This document shows, in pieces, positions 24,863-33,091 of a stretch of 64,000 bases of DNA. The notes under the pieces are model-generated. The model was not told the origin of the DNA. It did no database searches and saw nothing but the letters and a program-made list of their open reading frames with translations. Both the position numbers and the translations under genes were made by a program. Source of the DNA: G016756615 sp050958605 (lineage in GTDB: Bacteria; Pseudomonadota; Alphaproteobacteria; Rhizobiales; Rhizobiaceae). How positions within the stretch are numbered: position 1 is the stretch's first letter; each line of letters starts with the position of its first letter. Location of the stretch: assembly GCF_050958605.1 (NCBI RefSeq), contig NZ_JBJHDO010000006.1:186001-250000 (forward strand), written 5' to 3'.

Positions 24863-25818
24863 TTGAAGACGGCCCGGTATGGTTCGACGTTGTCCTTGGT
24901 GACGATCGTGACCGGCACGGCGATGTTGGCTTCGACGCTGCCACCCCCGATGATGGTGTCGAGCGCCTTGACGGCCGCCTCTCCCATGCCGGCCGGGTCC
25001 TGCTGGATGACGGCCGCAACATAACCTTTGTCGATGCCGGAAATGGCCTGCGCAGTCAGATCCCAGCCGAAGATCTTGATCTGATCCTGCTTGCCCTGGC
25101 TTTCCACGGCAGCGACGGCGCCCAGCAACGCCGGCTCGCCGGTGGCGTAGATCGCGTTCATGTCCGGATTGCCGGTGATCAGGTTCTCTGCCGCGGCAAG
25201 GGCCGTGTCCTGGACGTTCTGGCCGTCGACCACGGCGACCGTCTCGATCCCCTCCTTGCCCTTGATTGCATCCTCGAAGCCCTTCTGGCGGACATTCTGG
25301 ATATAGGAGTTCAAGGCGCCGACGATGCCGATCTTCGCCTTGCCGTCCATGTTCGTCTTCACATAATCGAGGAAATGCGCGCCCATATCAGCGCCGGCCT
25401 TGGCGTTGTCGACGCCGACCTGCGCCTTTTGCGGGCCCTCGGGCAGTATCGCGTCGATAGCGACGACCGGTATGTCGGCGTCGGCCGCCTGCTTGACGGC
25501 AGGCATGATCCCGTTGACGTCGATGGCAACGACGATCAGCCCGTCGACCTTCTGCTGGATGTAGGTCTCGATCGCGCTGTTCTGGGCGGCCGGATCGTTG
25601 TTGGCGTTGAAGATCACCAGCTTGGCGCCGGCCGCATCGGCAGCCTTCTGCGCGCCTTCATTGATCTGATTGAAGAACAGGGCCTGCTGGTTGATCTGCA
25701 CCAGCGCATAGGTCTTCTGGTCCTGCGCGAGAACGGGCGAGACTGCCCCGCCAAAGATGCCGAGCGCCGTGATGCCGAGGGCAGCGGTGAAAATCCTGCG
25801 TGTGGTCGTCCAGGTCAT
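24859..25818 (-). CDS. Ribose-type ABC transporter substrate-binding protein
   Basis: A 319-residue periplasmic protein of the Peripla_BP_4/RbsB type. A signal peptide of about 31 residues ends VSPVLAQDQ. KYALVQINQQALFF-like opening, AAGAKLVIFNANNDPAAQNSA and QQKVDGLIVVAIDVNGI match the ligand-cleft blocks. YATGEPALLGAVAAVESQG and IKIFGWDLTAQAI are the second lobe. The first base after the signal region is normal for the family. It lies 35 bases downstream of lacI. The ligand is probably a sugar, polyol or nucleoside-like compound. Confidence 0.92.
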   Translation of the reverse strand: MTWTTTRRIFTAALGITALGIFGGAVSPVLAQDQKTYALVQINQQALFFNQINEGAQKAADAAGAKLVIFNANNDPAAQNSAIETYIQQKVDGLIVVAIDVNGIMPAVKQAADADIPVVAIDAILPEGPQKAQVGVDNAKAGADMGAHFLDYVKTNMDGKAKIGIVGALNSYIQNVRQKGFEDAIKGKEGIETVAVVDGQNVQDTALAAAENLITGNPDMNAIYATGEPALLGAVAAVESQGKQDQIKIFGWDLTAQAISGIDKGYVAAVIQQDPAGMGEAAVKALDTIIGGGSVEANIAVPVTIVTKDNVEPYRAVFK

Positions 25819-25853
25819 GTCGATTGTCCTCTGAAAGGTTGTTCCATTGCACG

Positions 25854-26891
25854 TTATCGCTTCGCGGGCGGGGCAACGGATTCCCGCACGACGATCTCGA
25901 CTGGCATCAGTTCCTCGGGCGCCGGCGACGCCAGGTCCTGCCAATTCGTTTCGGCCAGCAGCGCCAGCGAACGCTTTCCGATGGCCCGCACGGGCTGACG
26001 GATAGCGGTAATCGGCGGCGCGAAAAGATGGAACGGCGCGACATCGTCGAAGCCGACGATCGAGACGTCGCCGGGGATGGAAACCCCGCTGGCGCGGAAC
26101 ACCTCGACCATCCCGATAGTGATCTCGTCGGACGAGGCGAAGATCGCGGTGGCGGGCATGCCCTCGGCGAGGAAGCGCTGCGCCGCTTCGCGGCCGAACT
26201 CGATCGTGTAGGCGCCGCGATAGCTTGTTATGGCCGCACCCCCGCCCCAATGCCCGGCGAGGCCACGGCGCAGCCCCTCGAGCCGACGACTGCCGCTCAA
26301 CATCTCTCCGGGGGTACCGACGAAAAGCACCTTGTGATGACCATGTTCCCCCAGATGGCGGCCGGCGAGGTAGCCTCCCTCGATATTGTCGCAGAAGAGC
26401 TTCGGCGCATGGGCGGCCGGCACGTCCTCGTCGACCACGACCACCTTGCCGACCCGGTTGATGAGCCCGGCCAGCTCTCCGTCATCCGGATGGTTGGTGA
26501 CGAAGATCAGTCCGTCGACATGCTTGCGCTCGAGAAGCTCGAGATAGGCAACCTCGCGGCCCGTGCGATTCAACGTGGCGAAAAGCGAGAGCGCCAGGCT
26601 CCGGCCGTCGGCTTCTTCCTCGACCGCCGCGACGAAGGCGGCAAAGAACGGATTGGCGATGTCGGGTACGACGAGCCCGATCGTGTCGGAGCGGCCGCGG
26701 CTGAGACGGCGGGCATGCGGATTGGGGCGATAGTTGAGATCGCGGATCGCATCCTCGATGCGCTTGCGGGTGTCCTCGGGCAGAAGCAACGAACCATTCA
26801 GCAGGCGCGACACGGTCGTGACGGAAACGCCGGCCGCGCTGGCGACATCCTTCAGGCTCGTGGCCTTCTCGCGTATCTCCCGTCGGTCCAT
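25854..26891 (-). CDS. LacI/GalR-family transcriptional regulator
   Basis: A 345-residue repressor with the helix-turn-helix at about 12-35 (LKDVASAAGVSVTTVSRLLN), the hinge helix near ARRLSRGRSDTIG, and a ligand domain like that of the sugar-binding proteins (VPDIANPFFAAFVAAVEEEA, VDGLIFVTNHPDDGEL, IFASSDEITIGMVEVFR). It heads the operon lacI-binding protein-ATPase-permease-hydrolase-GATase. Two abutting LacI-type operators immediately upstream indicate that it represses itself and the operon until the transported compound or a derivative is present. Confidence 0.92.
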   Translation of the reverse strand: MDRREIREKATSLKDVASAAGVSVTTVSRLLNGSLLLPEDTRKRIEDAIRDLNYRPNPHARRLSRGRSDTIGLVVPDIANPFFAAFVAAVEEEADGRSLALSLFATLNRTGREVAYLELLERKHVDGLIFVTNHPDDGELAGLINRVGKVVVVDEDVPAAHAPKLFCDNIEGGYLAGRHLGEHGHHKVLFVGTPGEMLSGSRRLEGLRRGLAGHWGGGAAITSYRGAYTIEFGREAAQRFLAEGMPATAIFASSDEITIGMVEVFRASGVSIPGDVSIVGFDDVAPFHLFAPPITAIRQPVRAIGKRSLALLAETNWQDLASPAPEELMPVEIVVRESVAPPAKR

Positions 26892-26901
26892 TCTCCACCC
26901 G

Positions 26902-26927
26902 GTAAATCGCTTTAGTAAATCGCTTTA
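26902..26927. promoter_or_regulatory. Two abutting LacI-type operators
   Basis: GTAAATCGCTTTA occurs twice head to tail with no gap, 26902-26914 and 26915-26927. Each half-site pair reads TAAAtCGcTTTA, a palindrome around a central CG, the pattern of LacI/GalR operators. They sit 11-36 bases before the regulator start, where the promoter must be. Identity as sites for this regulator is inferred from position. Confidence 0.65.
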
Positions 26928-27029
26928 CAAATACGCGGCGAAATCGCCCCGGAGTCAAGCCGTTTTGTTCACCGCTTGCACACGAAGGGTCCGAACCCAA
27001 CCAGACCATTCAGGGTTGTGCCCACCGGT

Positions 27030-28292
27030 ATGTCATCGTATCACAAGCAGATGACGATGATCGGGGACGTCTCGCGGCCGCTGAATCTTACGGTTTGCCT
27101 CGCAATGCGTTACTGGCCGCAACTGCTGCTTCTCGCCGCGTTCGGCTACATCGCAAGGGATCTCCTGATGGAGGCCGCGGTGACCGCCGGTTTGCGCAAT
27201 GCCCTTGCCGGAATGGTCATCCTGTCGCTCATAGTGCTCGTAAAGCTTGCCGTCATCGTCACAATGTTTTCGGTGCTGCGGCCGGCGCTGCCCGGCATCA
27301 CCGAGCTGAGCGGCGGCAACGCTTCCCAAGCGGAGCCAGAGAAGAAAGGCGCGGCGGAAGGGCGGCTATTGGCCGTCACGGCGGCAGCGATCCTGCCCTT
27401 TTTCGTCTACTATGCCGCCTGGGGTTTCCTCGCTGACACGGTGCGCGAATATTCGCGCGTCGCCCTTGCACGCACGCCTTTCGGCGAGAGCGCCAACTTT
27501 CTCGATCTCGCCCGCTCGCGGTGGGTTTTCTACTCGATTGCCGGGATCTGGCTGATCCGATGGATGGCAAAGCGCTTGAACGATCGCGTCAAGGTGCCCT
27601 ATTGGCGCTTCCTCGTCGTGGCCTGCGATGCAAGTTGGGTGTTCATCGGCCTCTACGCGCTCAGCACCTTCAAGGATCAATTGATCGAATTTTTCAGCTC
27701 AGGCAGCTTCCTGGGAGGCGATGAGCAGTCATGGGGATCGCTGGTTTCCATGGCCGCCGCCGCCGGAGATTTCACACCGGTCGAACTCGTCGAGCGGGAC
27801 TTCTGGAGCCAAGCGCAGAGCCTTTTTTTCTTCGCTCTGCTTCCGTTGGTCTGGCTCGTGATGGCGGCGATCATCAACGGCTACGAGATTTCAGGAAAGC
27901 CCTCCAGGGAAGACCGCGCGGCCGCGTCGCGCTGGCGCAAATGGACTGGTGATTTCATCGGCCATTTCATAGCGGGCTATCGGTCGCGCTATGCGCCGGT
28001 GTGGAAATGCGTGCGGCTGACGATGAGCGCCAGCATCGCGACCTTGTTCACCTTCGTGATCGCCTACCAGGCGATCTCGTGGCTCGGCGCATGGGCCTGG
28101 GTCGGCGCGACGCGGCTGATCGGGCCCCACGACCTCACCACGTGGCAGTTTCTCTCTTCCCCAATCACGCTGTTCCTCGGCAGTCCGAGCGATCTCGACG
28201 GGGGTATTCTGCTCGATGTGCTACGCATCTGCCTGCTCGCGGCGGTCCTGGACTGCGCTCTGAGGGGCAGCACCTACTCCAGTCGCAGATAG
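27030..28292 (+). CDS. Polytopic membrane protein of unknown function
   Basis: About 420 residues with some eight hydrophobic segments: near YWPQLLLLAAFGYIARDLL, LAGMVILSLIVLVKLAVIV, AAAILPFFVYYAAWGFLAD, WVFYSIAGIWLIRWMA, FLVVACDASWVFIGLYAL, LFFFALLPLVWLVMAAII, SASIATLFTFVIAYQAISW and LLDVLRICLLAAVLDCAL. A soluble loop rich in charged residues (SREDRAAASRWRKWTG) lies between segments 6 and 7. I recognise no family. The ATG at 27030 is a guess among several (27051 and 27057 also possible). Its 3' end overlaps by 19 bases the convergent gene at 28274-28828. The arrangement suggests one functional unit with the three anchored proteins. Confidence 0.75.
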   Translation: MSSYHKQMTMIGDVSRPLNLTVCLAMRYWPQLLLLAAFGYIARDLLMEAAVTAGLRNALAGMVILSLIVLVKLAVIVTMFSVLRPALPGITELSGGNASQAEPEKKGAAEGRLLAVTAAAILPFFVYYAAWGFLADTVREYSRVALARTPFGESANFLDLARSRWVFYSIAGIWLIRWMAKRLNDRVKVPYWRFLVVACDASWVFIGLYALSTFKDQLIEFFSSGSFLGGDEQSWGSLVSMAAAAGDFTPVELVERDFWSQAQSLFFFALLPLVWLVMAAIINGYEISGKPSREDRAAASRWRKWTGDFIGHFIAGYRSRYAPVWKCVRLTMSASIATLFTFVIAYQAISWLGAWAWVGATRLIGPHDLTTWQFLSSPITLFLGSPSDLDGGILLDVLRICLLAAVLDCALRGSTYSSRR

Positions 28293-28828
28293 GCCGGGCG
28301 CTCGCCCATGACCGCGATCACGATATCCAGGCTGTCGAGTTCGGCCGGGATCGTGAATGTCTCGGCCACCGCGATCCGATCCCCTGCTTTTGGCGCATTC
28401 GAAAAAGCCACATTGCACGACGGCATGTCGGAGACCTGCGGCCGAGCCTCTCGAAGCGCCCTGGGGGCCAGGAATAATGGCTTCCAGCGTCGGCCCTCGG
28501 AATCCGTCAGCGTGACTTCGCACGGGCCACCGGCTGCAAAAACAGCAGGATCGGTAATCGTCGCTTCGATTTCGGCTAGCACCGTGGCGGCAGGCTTGCC
28601 GGGGACGGCAAGTTTGTAAACGCCCGACAGGCGCCATTCGGCTCCGGCATAGGAGGCCTTCCCACCCCTGGGCGCGATGACCGGCTCGAGCTCGAGGGTT
28701 TTCCGCCATTCCAGCGCCCCCTCGTAGGAATGGAGCAGCACGGCAGCGGGAAGAACGAGGACGAGCGTCCCGATGCACCACCACCGTGTACGCCGCTCGC
28801 GCGACGTCATTGGCGCAAGTGCAGTCAT
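28274..28828 (-). CDS. Membrane-anchored protein of unknown function, third gene of a coupled trio
   Basis: A protein of 184 residues with one N-terminal membrane anchor at about 17-34 (CIGTLVLVLPAAVLLHSYEG) and an exported remainder of mostly beta pattern. WRLSGVYKLAVPGKP and CEVTLTDSEGRRWKPLF resemble segments of the two upstream proteins, and DSLDIVIAVMGERPAYLRL ends the protein. Two cysteines (PCEVTL and PSCNV) could form a disulfide. Its start overlaps the stop of the upstream gene as ATGA. No family recognised; an immunoglobulin-like fold of the DUF4352 kind is a guess. Confidence 0.72.
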   Translation of the reverse strand: MTALAPMTSRERRTRWWCIGTLVLVLPAAVLLHSYEGALEWRKTLELEPVIAPRGGKASYAGAEWRLSGVYKLAVPGKPAATVLAEIEATITDPAVFAAGGPCEVTLTDSEGRRWKPLFLAPRALREARPQVSDMPSCNVAFSNAPKAGDRIAVAETFTIPAELDSLDIVIAVMGERPAYLRLE

Positions 28829-29415
28829 TGCATCGACATCCGCCAGTCGGCCCCGTCCCTGGCAATCCGGGCGGAGTTCGCGACGAGGAGCGGTTCGTCG
28901 AGTTCGATCACGATCCGGATTTCGCTGTCGAGCGGAGTGTAGGCATTTTGAGCCACGAGGAGCGTCGCCCCGTTCGCCTGGTCTTCCGGGAATTCGAACA
29001 CGAGAAGCACCTGGCGTGGAGGTAGCCCTGGCTCGAGCCGGTCGGACGAAATATCACCGGGCATGTTGGAAAGGCGACCGCTCATGAGATAGCGCGCGCC
29101 ATTCGGCGCAAGCCACTGCGCGGCCATGACCGTCACGCTTTCGCGTCCAGCCTCCGCCCGCGCCTCCACGAGTGCCCAGAGACCCGACGTGGTGTAGGTC
29201 CGCTCGCGCCCGAAGGATTCGACCGTGATTTCACGAGCCAGCGAGACCTTGTCGACCGTCAGAGCGAAGTTACGCGCCGAGAGTTTGTCGCCGATTCCGC
29301 CGGTCACGGCGATCGGCCCTGTGATCTCGGCGTAACCTGGCATCGTTCTCTGCAATCCATAAAGGATAAGGACCGCCGCCAGGAAACCCAGAAGCCTTGC
29401 CCCGGTCCGGATCAT
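28825..29415 (-). CDS. Membrane-anchored protein of unknown function, second gene of a coupled trio
   Basis: A protein of 196 residues with an N-terminal anchor at about 6-22 (ARLLGFLAAVLILYGLQ) and an exported domain. SGLWALVEARAEAGRESVTV, LAPNGARYLMSGRLSNMPG and RQVLLVFEFPEDQANGATLL have the alternating pattern of an immunoglobulin-like sandwich; the VFEFPED element is also seen in DUF4352-type proteins. ATGA overlaps join it to both neighbours (29412-29415 and 28825-28828). Function unknown. Confidence 0.72.
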   Translation of the reverse strand: MIRTGARLLGFLAAVLILYGLQRTMPGYAEITGPIAVTGGIGDKLSARNFALTVDKVSLAREITVESFGRERTYTTSGLWALVEARAEAGRESVTVMAAQWLAPNGARYLMSGRLSNMPGDISSDRLEPGLPPRQVLLVFEFPEDQANGATLLVAQNAYTPLDSEIRIVIELDEPLLVANSARIARDGADWRMSMQ

Positions 29416-29996
29416 TGCTCCCCATCTCCCTTGCCTGTGGAGACCGACAGTTCGACCAAGGCTATGGGCGGGCGGTCGAACCAGCCCGGCGCTCCGTAGA
29501 GGTTGTCCCGTCGCTTGTAGATCTGGCCGGCCACGTCGATGCGTATCGCGGCGGGAGGAGGCGCCGTTTCCGGCCACTCCCAGATCGCCACGACCCGCTC
29601 GGGCATGTCGGGCTCCAGAGTGACGGCGATCGCCTTGTCTCGCCACAGGTGGAAGACTGGCTTCTCAAGCCCCGCCGGCGGATGCTCGATGGTGAACAGA
29701 TCCGAGAATGTCCCGCTCGACATGGCCGAACGATTGGTCAGCTCGACGTCCACGGCAAGCTTGTCTTTCGTGGAGCCGTCGGCCGTGGCCTTGTGGAAGG
29801 TCGCACCGCGCAGCACGGCCGTCCACCGACCCGTATCGATCGGCTGCCCGGCGACGACTACCGGCAGTTGCTCGGGATTTGCGGCTTCATAGAGAGCATA
29901 GGAAAGCGAAGCCACGCCGGCCAGAATCGCGCCAAGGCCAGTGACGGCGAGGGTGACGGCGCGCTTGCGCAATGAAGCGAAAGTGACGCGCTCCAA
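29412..29996 (-). CDS. Membrane-anchored protein of unknown function, first gene of a coupled trio (TTG start)
   Basis: A protein of 194 residues with an N-terminal anchor at about 14-36 (LAVTGLGAILAGVASLSYAL) and an exported domain with KLAVDVELTNRSAMSSGTFS, KAIAVTLEPDMPERVVAIWE and IALVELSVSTGKGDGEQ. The start is TTG at 29994-29996, chosen because TGGAGG lies at ideal spacing before it and no ATG serves. It is the first gene of a three-gene operon with the two genes downstream. It resembles them in layout (anchor plus beta domain of about 150 residues), suggesting ancient duplication. Confidence 0.72.
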   Translation of the reverse strand: MERVTFASLRKRAVTLAVTGLGAILAGVASLSYALYEAANPEQLPVVVAGQPIDTGRWTAVLRGATFHKATADGSTKDKLAVDVELTNRSAMSSGTFSDLFTIEHPPAGLEKPVFHLWRDKAIAVTLEPDMPERVVAIWEWPETAPPPAAIRIDVAGQIYKRRDNLYGAPGWFDRPPIALVELSVSTGKGDGEQ

Positions 29997-30097
29997 GAAC
30001 GATCCTCCAGGTGCCGCTCCGGTTTATCTCTCGCGCGCTCCATGGCAACCCTTGATTGTCTCGGCTCGATCAAAAAAGGTCACAAATCGAAACAGAT

Positions 30098-31567
30098 CTA
30101 CTGAGCCCCGTCCTCTGACGAGGAGTCGGGTCCTTTCAGCCGCACGCCGTTCACGCTCACCGATCCATCGGCTTTCGCCTGTACTACCCACTGCGTGCGA
30201 CCGTCAGGCAAGGCCTTGCCGAACCCCTTGGCGACCAGCGCCATCGGTAGATACTGCCCGATCTTCGGCTCACTTTTCGAAGCGGCATGGAGTTTCTCGA
30301 TCATTTTGTCGAAGCCAGCAATCTCGACCGTAACGTTCGCCTCCGGCTTGGCCGCGGGGAAAGTCACCTCGCCCTCCACGGCCACTTCCGTGTCGGCATT
30401 CCTCGCCGTGCTGCGCGAGATGACGACTTTCGGAGGATTCGTCTTGAAATCCGCCGCGATGCTGTTGACGACTTCATCCGGCAACATGGGATCACGGTTG
30501 AGATCGAGACCGTCGATCACCTTGCGCGCGGCGGCTTCGAGATTGAAGCCGACGCTGCTGACATTGAGGTCGAGATCCGTCGGCAGCAAGGGTACGGTCC
30601 AGGCAGGAACCACGTTCAAGGGCATCGTCATGCCGGCCATGCCGAGCTTGTAAGTGATCGTAGCGTTCTGCACGAGGCCATCCATGCCGAAACCACCGGT
30701 CATGGATTGCGCGAGAAAGGCGCCGAGCGGCGTGTCCACCTTGAGATTGTCGAAACGATAGGTGCTGTCCAGCCTGTTCCAGACCGGCAGGGCGGCGAGA
30801 AGCCTGTCCTTGAACTCCGCCTCATTCGCGGCAAGCTTGCCCTTGTCCGGATGGGCGACGCCGAAGGCCAGGAGGTCAAGCAATGCCCGCGTGCGATAGC
30901 CTTGGGCATTGCCGTCCATCTGCAGATTGTCCGACGTGACCGTCAGGGGGACGCTCGGCCCGCCGGCATCGCCGGTGATCTGCACGGTCTGCATGAAATC
31001 CGCAGCCGTCTGGTTGAAGGTGACATCCACACCGCCTCCGGGCGAGGCTGCACCCGTCATGCTGAAACCGCCGCGCCCGGTGCTTGCCTGCATCTGCTGC
31101 TCGGGGTCCCTGGACGACATGGTCATGCCGCCCTGCGTTCCCTCCAGTGAGAGGAATGCCGCAAGCGCGGAATCGTAAATGCCGGAGAACTTCCCGTCGG
31201 CGATCGACCATTGCATGAAATGGCGGCCTTCCGGCCCGTCAGCTTCGAAAGAGCCCGCGGGAAACCCGTCGCCGCTCACGTCCCATTTTCCGTCGGCAAG
31301 CGGCTTGGCAAGCACCGAGAAGGGCGCGACGTCGACCTTGGCCTTCGCCTCGGGCGGGATCAGTCCGGCGAGCATGTTGACCTCCAGCATGATCCGGTAC
31401 GCATTCCCCTCCGGGGCGATGGTCACCACTCTGTTGGCGATGGCATCGGCCCCGATGTAGCGCGAGAGATCCTGTGAAAGGCGCGCCGCGCCCTCGGCGT
31501 CGACGGTCTGGCCGAACGCCGGCGAGACAAGCGCAAGCCCGAAGGCGATCGGCAAGAGACAACGCAT
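30098..31567 (-). CDS. Secreted protein of unknown function, DUF2125/YdgA-like
   Basis: A 489-residue protein with a signal peptide of about 19 residues (MRCLLPIAFGLALVSPAFG). The mature part is a long beta-rich repeat-like protein: VVTIAPEGNAYRIMLEVNM, DSTYRFDNLKVDTPLGAF and DLDLNVSSVGFNLEAAARKV. The final RTQWVVQAKADGSVSVNGVRL resembles the C-terminus of alphaproteobacterial DUF2125 and DUF945 proteins, which is why I offer that label with low confidence. It is divergent from the sulfide operon. Role in the envelope unknown. Confidence 0.7.
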   Translation of the reverse strand: MRCLLPIAFGLALVSPAFGQTVDAEGAARLSQDLSRYIGADAIANRVVTIAPEGNAYRIMLEVNMLAGLIPPEAKAKVDVAPFSVLAKPLADGKWDVSGDGFPAGSFEADGPEGRHFMQWSIADGKFSGIYDSALAAFLSLEGTQGGMTMSSRDPEQQMQASTGRGGFSMTGAASPGGGVDVTFNQTAADFMQTVQITGDAGGPSVPLTVTSDNLQMDGNAQGYRTRALLDLLAFGVAHPDKGKLAANEAEFKDRLLAALPVWNRLDSTYRFDNLKVDTPLGAFLAQSMTGGFGMDGLVQNATITYKLGMAGMTMPLNVVPAWTVPLLPTDLDLNVSSVGFNLEAAARKVIDGLDLNRDPMLPDEVVNSIAADFKTNPPKVVISRSTARNADTEVAVEGEVTFPAAKPEANVTVEIAGFDKMIEKLHAASKSEPKIGQYLPMALVAKGFGKALPDGRTQWVVQAKADGSVSVNGVRLKGPDSSSEDGAQ

Positions 31568-31650
31568 GGAGGTCCTCCGTTATCGACGATCCGTGGATTT
31601 CGTAAGCAATTGCGAAACCGACGGCAAGCTGGGCAATAATTTCAGAATTT

Positions 31651-31672
31651 CGATTGCATTTTTTTGCAATCG
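31651..31672. promoter_or_regulatory. Palindrome upstream of the sulfide operon, candidate BigR operator
   Basis: CGATTGCA, six T residues, TGCAATCG: a perfect 8-bp inverted repeat at 31651-31658 and 31665-31672, 45-66 bases before blh. The site lies in a local AT-rich patch where the promoter is expected. BigR/SqrR repressors bind AT-rich palindromes before their own operon. Identity inferred from position. Confidence 0.5.
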
Positions 31673-31716
31673 ATGTTAGCTAACTTTGACAAGCAGATGC
31701 AGCGAGGGTAGATAGA

Positions 31717-32718
31717 ATGAAGAAGGCCTCGGACAAGTTCTGGAATTCGCCTCAGCCCACAGTGGCCGATCCCGAAGCAGCGCCCGGCGCAGGCGATCGC
31801 CGGGAAGGCACGGGCCGGACCAGCGATGCAACGCTCGCTGCCATTGTACCGCTGGTGACGGGTTTTTACGAAAAGCGCTCCGGATCGGTCCAGTACGTCG
31901 TGGCCGATCCCGCGACCAATCAATGCGCCATCATAGACCCTGTCCTCGATTTCGACGAGAAGTCCGGCAGCACCGCTACGCGCAGCGCCGACGCCATCCT
32001 CGATTTCGTCAAGGCGAATGATCTGACGGTGCAATGGATCCTCGACACGCATCCGCACGCCGACCATTTCTCCGCCGCCCGCTATCTCAAGGACAAGACG
32101 GGCGCGCCGACTGCCATCGGTGAGAAGGTCGTCGAGGTCCAGAAACTGTGGAAGGATATTTACGGCTGGCCCGACTTCCCGGCCGACGGCTCGCAGTGGG
32201 ACAAGCTGTTCGCGGCTGGCGAGAGCTTTTTGGTGGGATCTCTTCCGGCGAAGGTCATGTTCTCTCCCGGCCATACGCTCGCCTCGATCACTTACGTGAT
32301 CGGCGACGCCGCCTTCGTGCACGACACGTTGTTCATGCCCGACAGCGGAACGGCGCGGGCGGATTTTCCCGGCGGCAGTGCCAGCAGGCTCTGGAAGTCT
32401 ATCCAGGACATCCTGGCGCTGCCCGACGCAACGCGCGTCTTCACGGGCCATGACTACCGCCCGAATGGGCGCGAGGCACGGTGGGAAAGCACAGTCGCCG
32501 AGCAGAGGGACACGAACTCACATGTCTCGAAGTGCCAGACCGAGGCCGAATACGTTGTGCTGCGGGAAGCTCGCGACAAGACGTTGCCGATGCCGAAACT
32601 GATCCTGCACGCGCTGCAGGTGAACATCGATGGCGGCCGCCTGCCCGAGCCCGAGGCGAACGGCAAGCGCTATCTGAAATTCCCGCTCGACGCGCTGGAT
32701 GGCGCCGCCTGGGAGTAG
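31717..32718 (+). CDS. blh: Beta-lactamase-like persulfide dioxygenase Blh (ETHE1-type)
   Basis: A 333-residue metallo-beta-lactamase-fold protein. The metal motif is DTHPHADHFSAARYLKDKTG, with later ligands in MFSPGHTLASITY and FVHDTLFMPDSGTARADFPG, and TRVFTGHDYRPNGREA closes the site. These enzymes oxidise glutathione persulfide to sulfite and detoxify sulfide. An N-terminal extension of about 35 residues precedes the core. It is the first gene of blh-bigR-pmpA-pmpB. The start ATG at 31717 follows CGAGGG. Confidence 0.9.
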   Translation: MKKASDKFWNSPQPTVADPEAAPGAGDRREGTGRTSDATLAAIVPLVTGFYEKRSGSVQYVVADPATNQCAIIDPVLDFDEKSGSTATRSADAILDFVKANDLTVQWILDTHPHADHFSAARYLKDKTGAPTAIGEKVVEVQKLWKDIYGWPDFPADGSQWDKLFAAGESFLVGSLPAKVMFSPGHTLASITYVIGDAAFVHDTLFMPDSGTARADFPGGSASRLWKSIQDILALPDATRVFTGHDYRPNGREARWESTVAEQRDTNSHVSKCQTEAEYVVLREARDKTLPMPKLILHALQVNIDGGRLPEPEANGKRYLKFPLDALDGAAWE

Positions 32719-32721
32719 ACG

Positions 32722-33066
32722 ATGAAGATCCCGCCCACCGCTGCGGTTTCGGAAATGCTCGACAATGCCGTGGAAGCCGCCGAATTCCTGAAGAAGCTGG
32801 CGAACCCGACGCGGCTGATGATCGTCTGCGCTCTTGTCGACGGGGAACGTTCCGTGCGCGATCTGGAGGATACGCTCCATATTCGCCAGCCGGGCCTGTC
32901 GCAGCAGCTTGCGGAACTGCGTGAAGCCGGTTTCATCGAGGGCCGCAAGGAATCGAAGTCCGTCTTCTATCGCCTGGCCGACGATCGCATCGCCGGCTTC
33001 ATCGACGTCATGTACCGCATGTTCTGTGAGCCTGCCGAAAGCGTGCAAGCCGCCGCCAAACATTAA
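32722..33066 (+). CDS. bigR: ArsR-family persulfide sensor BigR/SqrR
   Basis: A 114-residue winged-helix repressor. The recognition helix region is IRQPGLSQQLAELREAGFIE. It holds the paired cysteines of the BigR/SqrR subgroup, C36 in LMIVCALVDG and C102 in RMFCEPAES, that form a disulfide or polysulfide link on exposure to sulfide and release DNA. The metal-binding ELCVCDL motif of true ArsR proteins is absent. It starts three bases after the blh stop. Confidence 0.92.
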   Translation: MKIPPTAAVSEMLDNAVEAAEFLKKLANPTRLMIVCALVDGERSVRDLEDTLHIRQPGLSQQLAELREAGFIEGRKESKSVFYRLADDRIAGFIDVMYRMFCEPAESVQAAAKH

Positions 33067-33091
33067 GACCCTCCGCTCAGGAAATCCGCAA

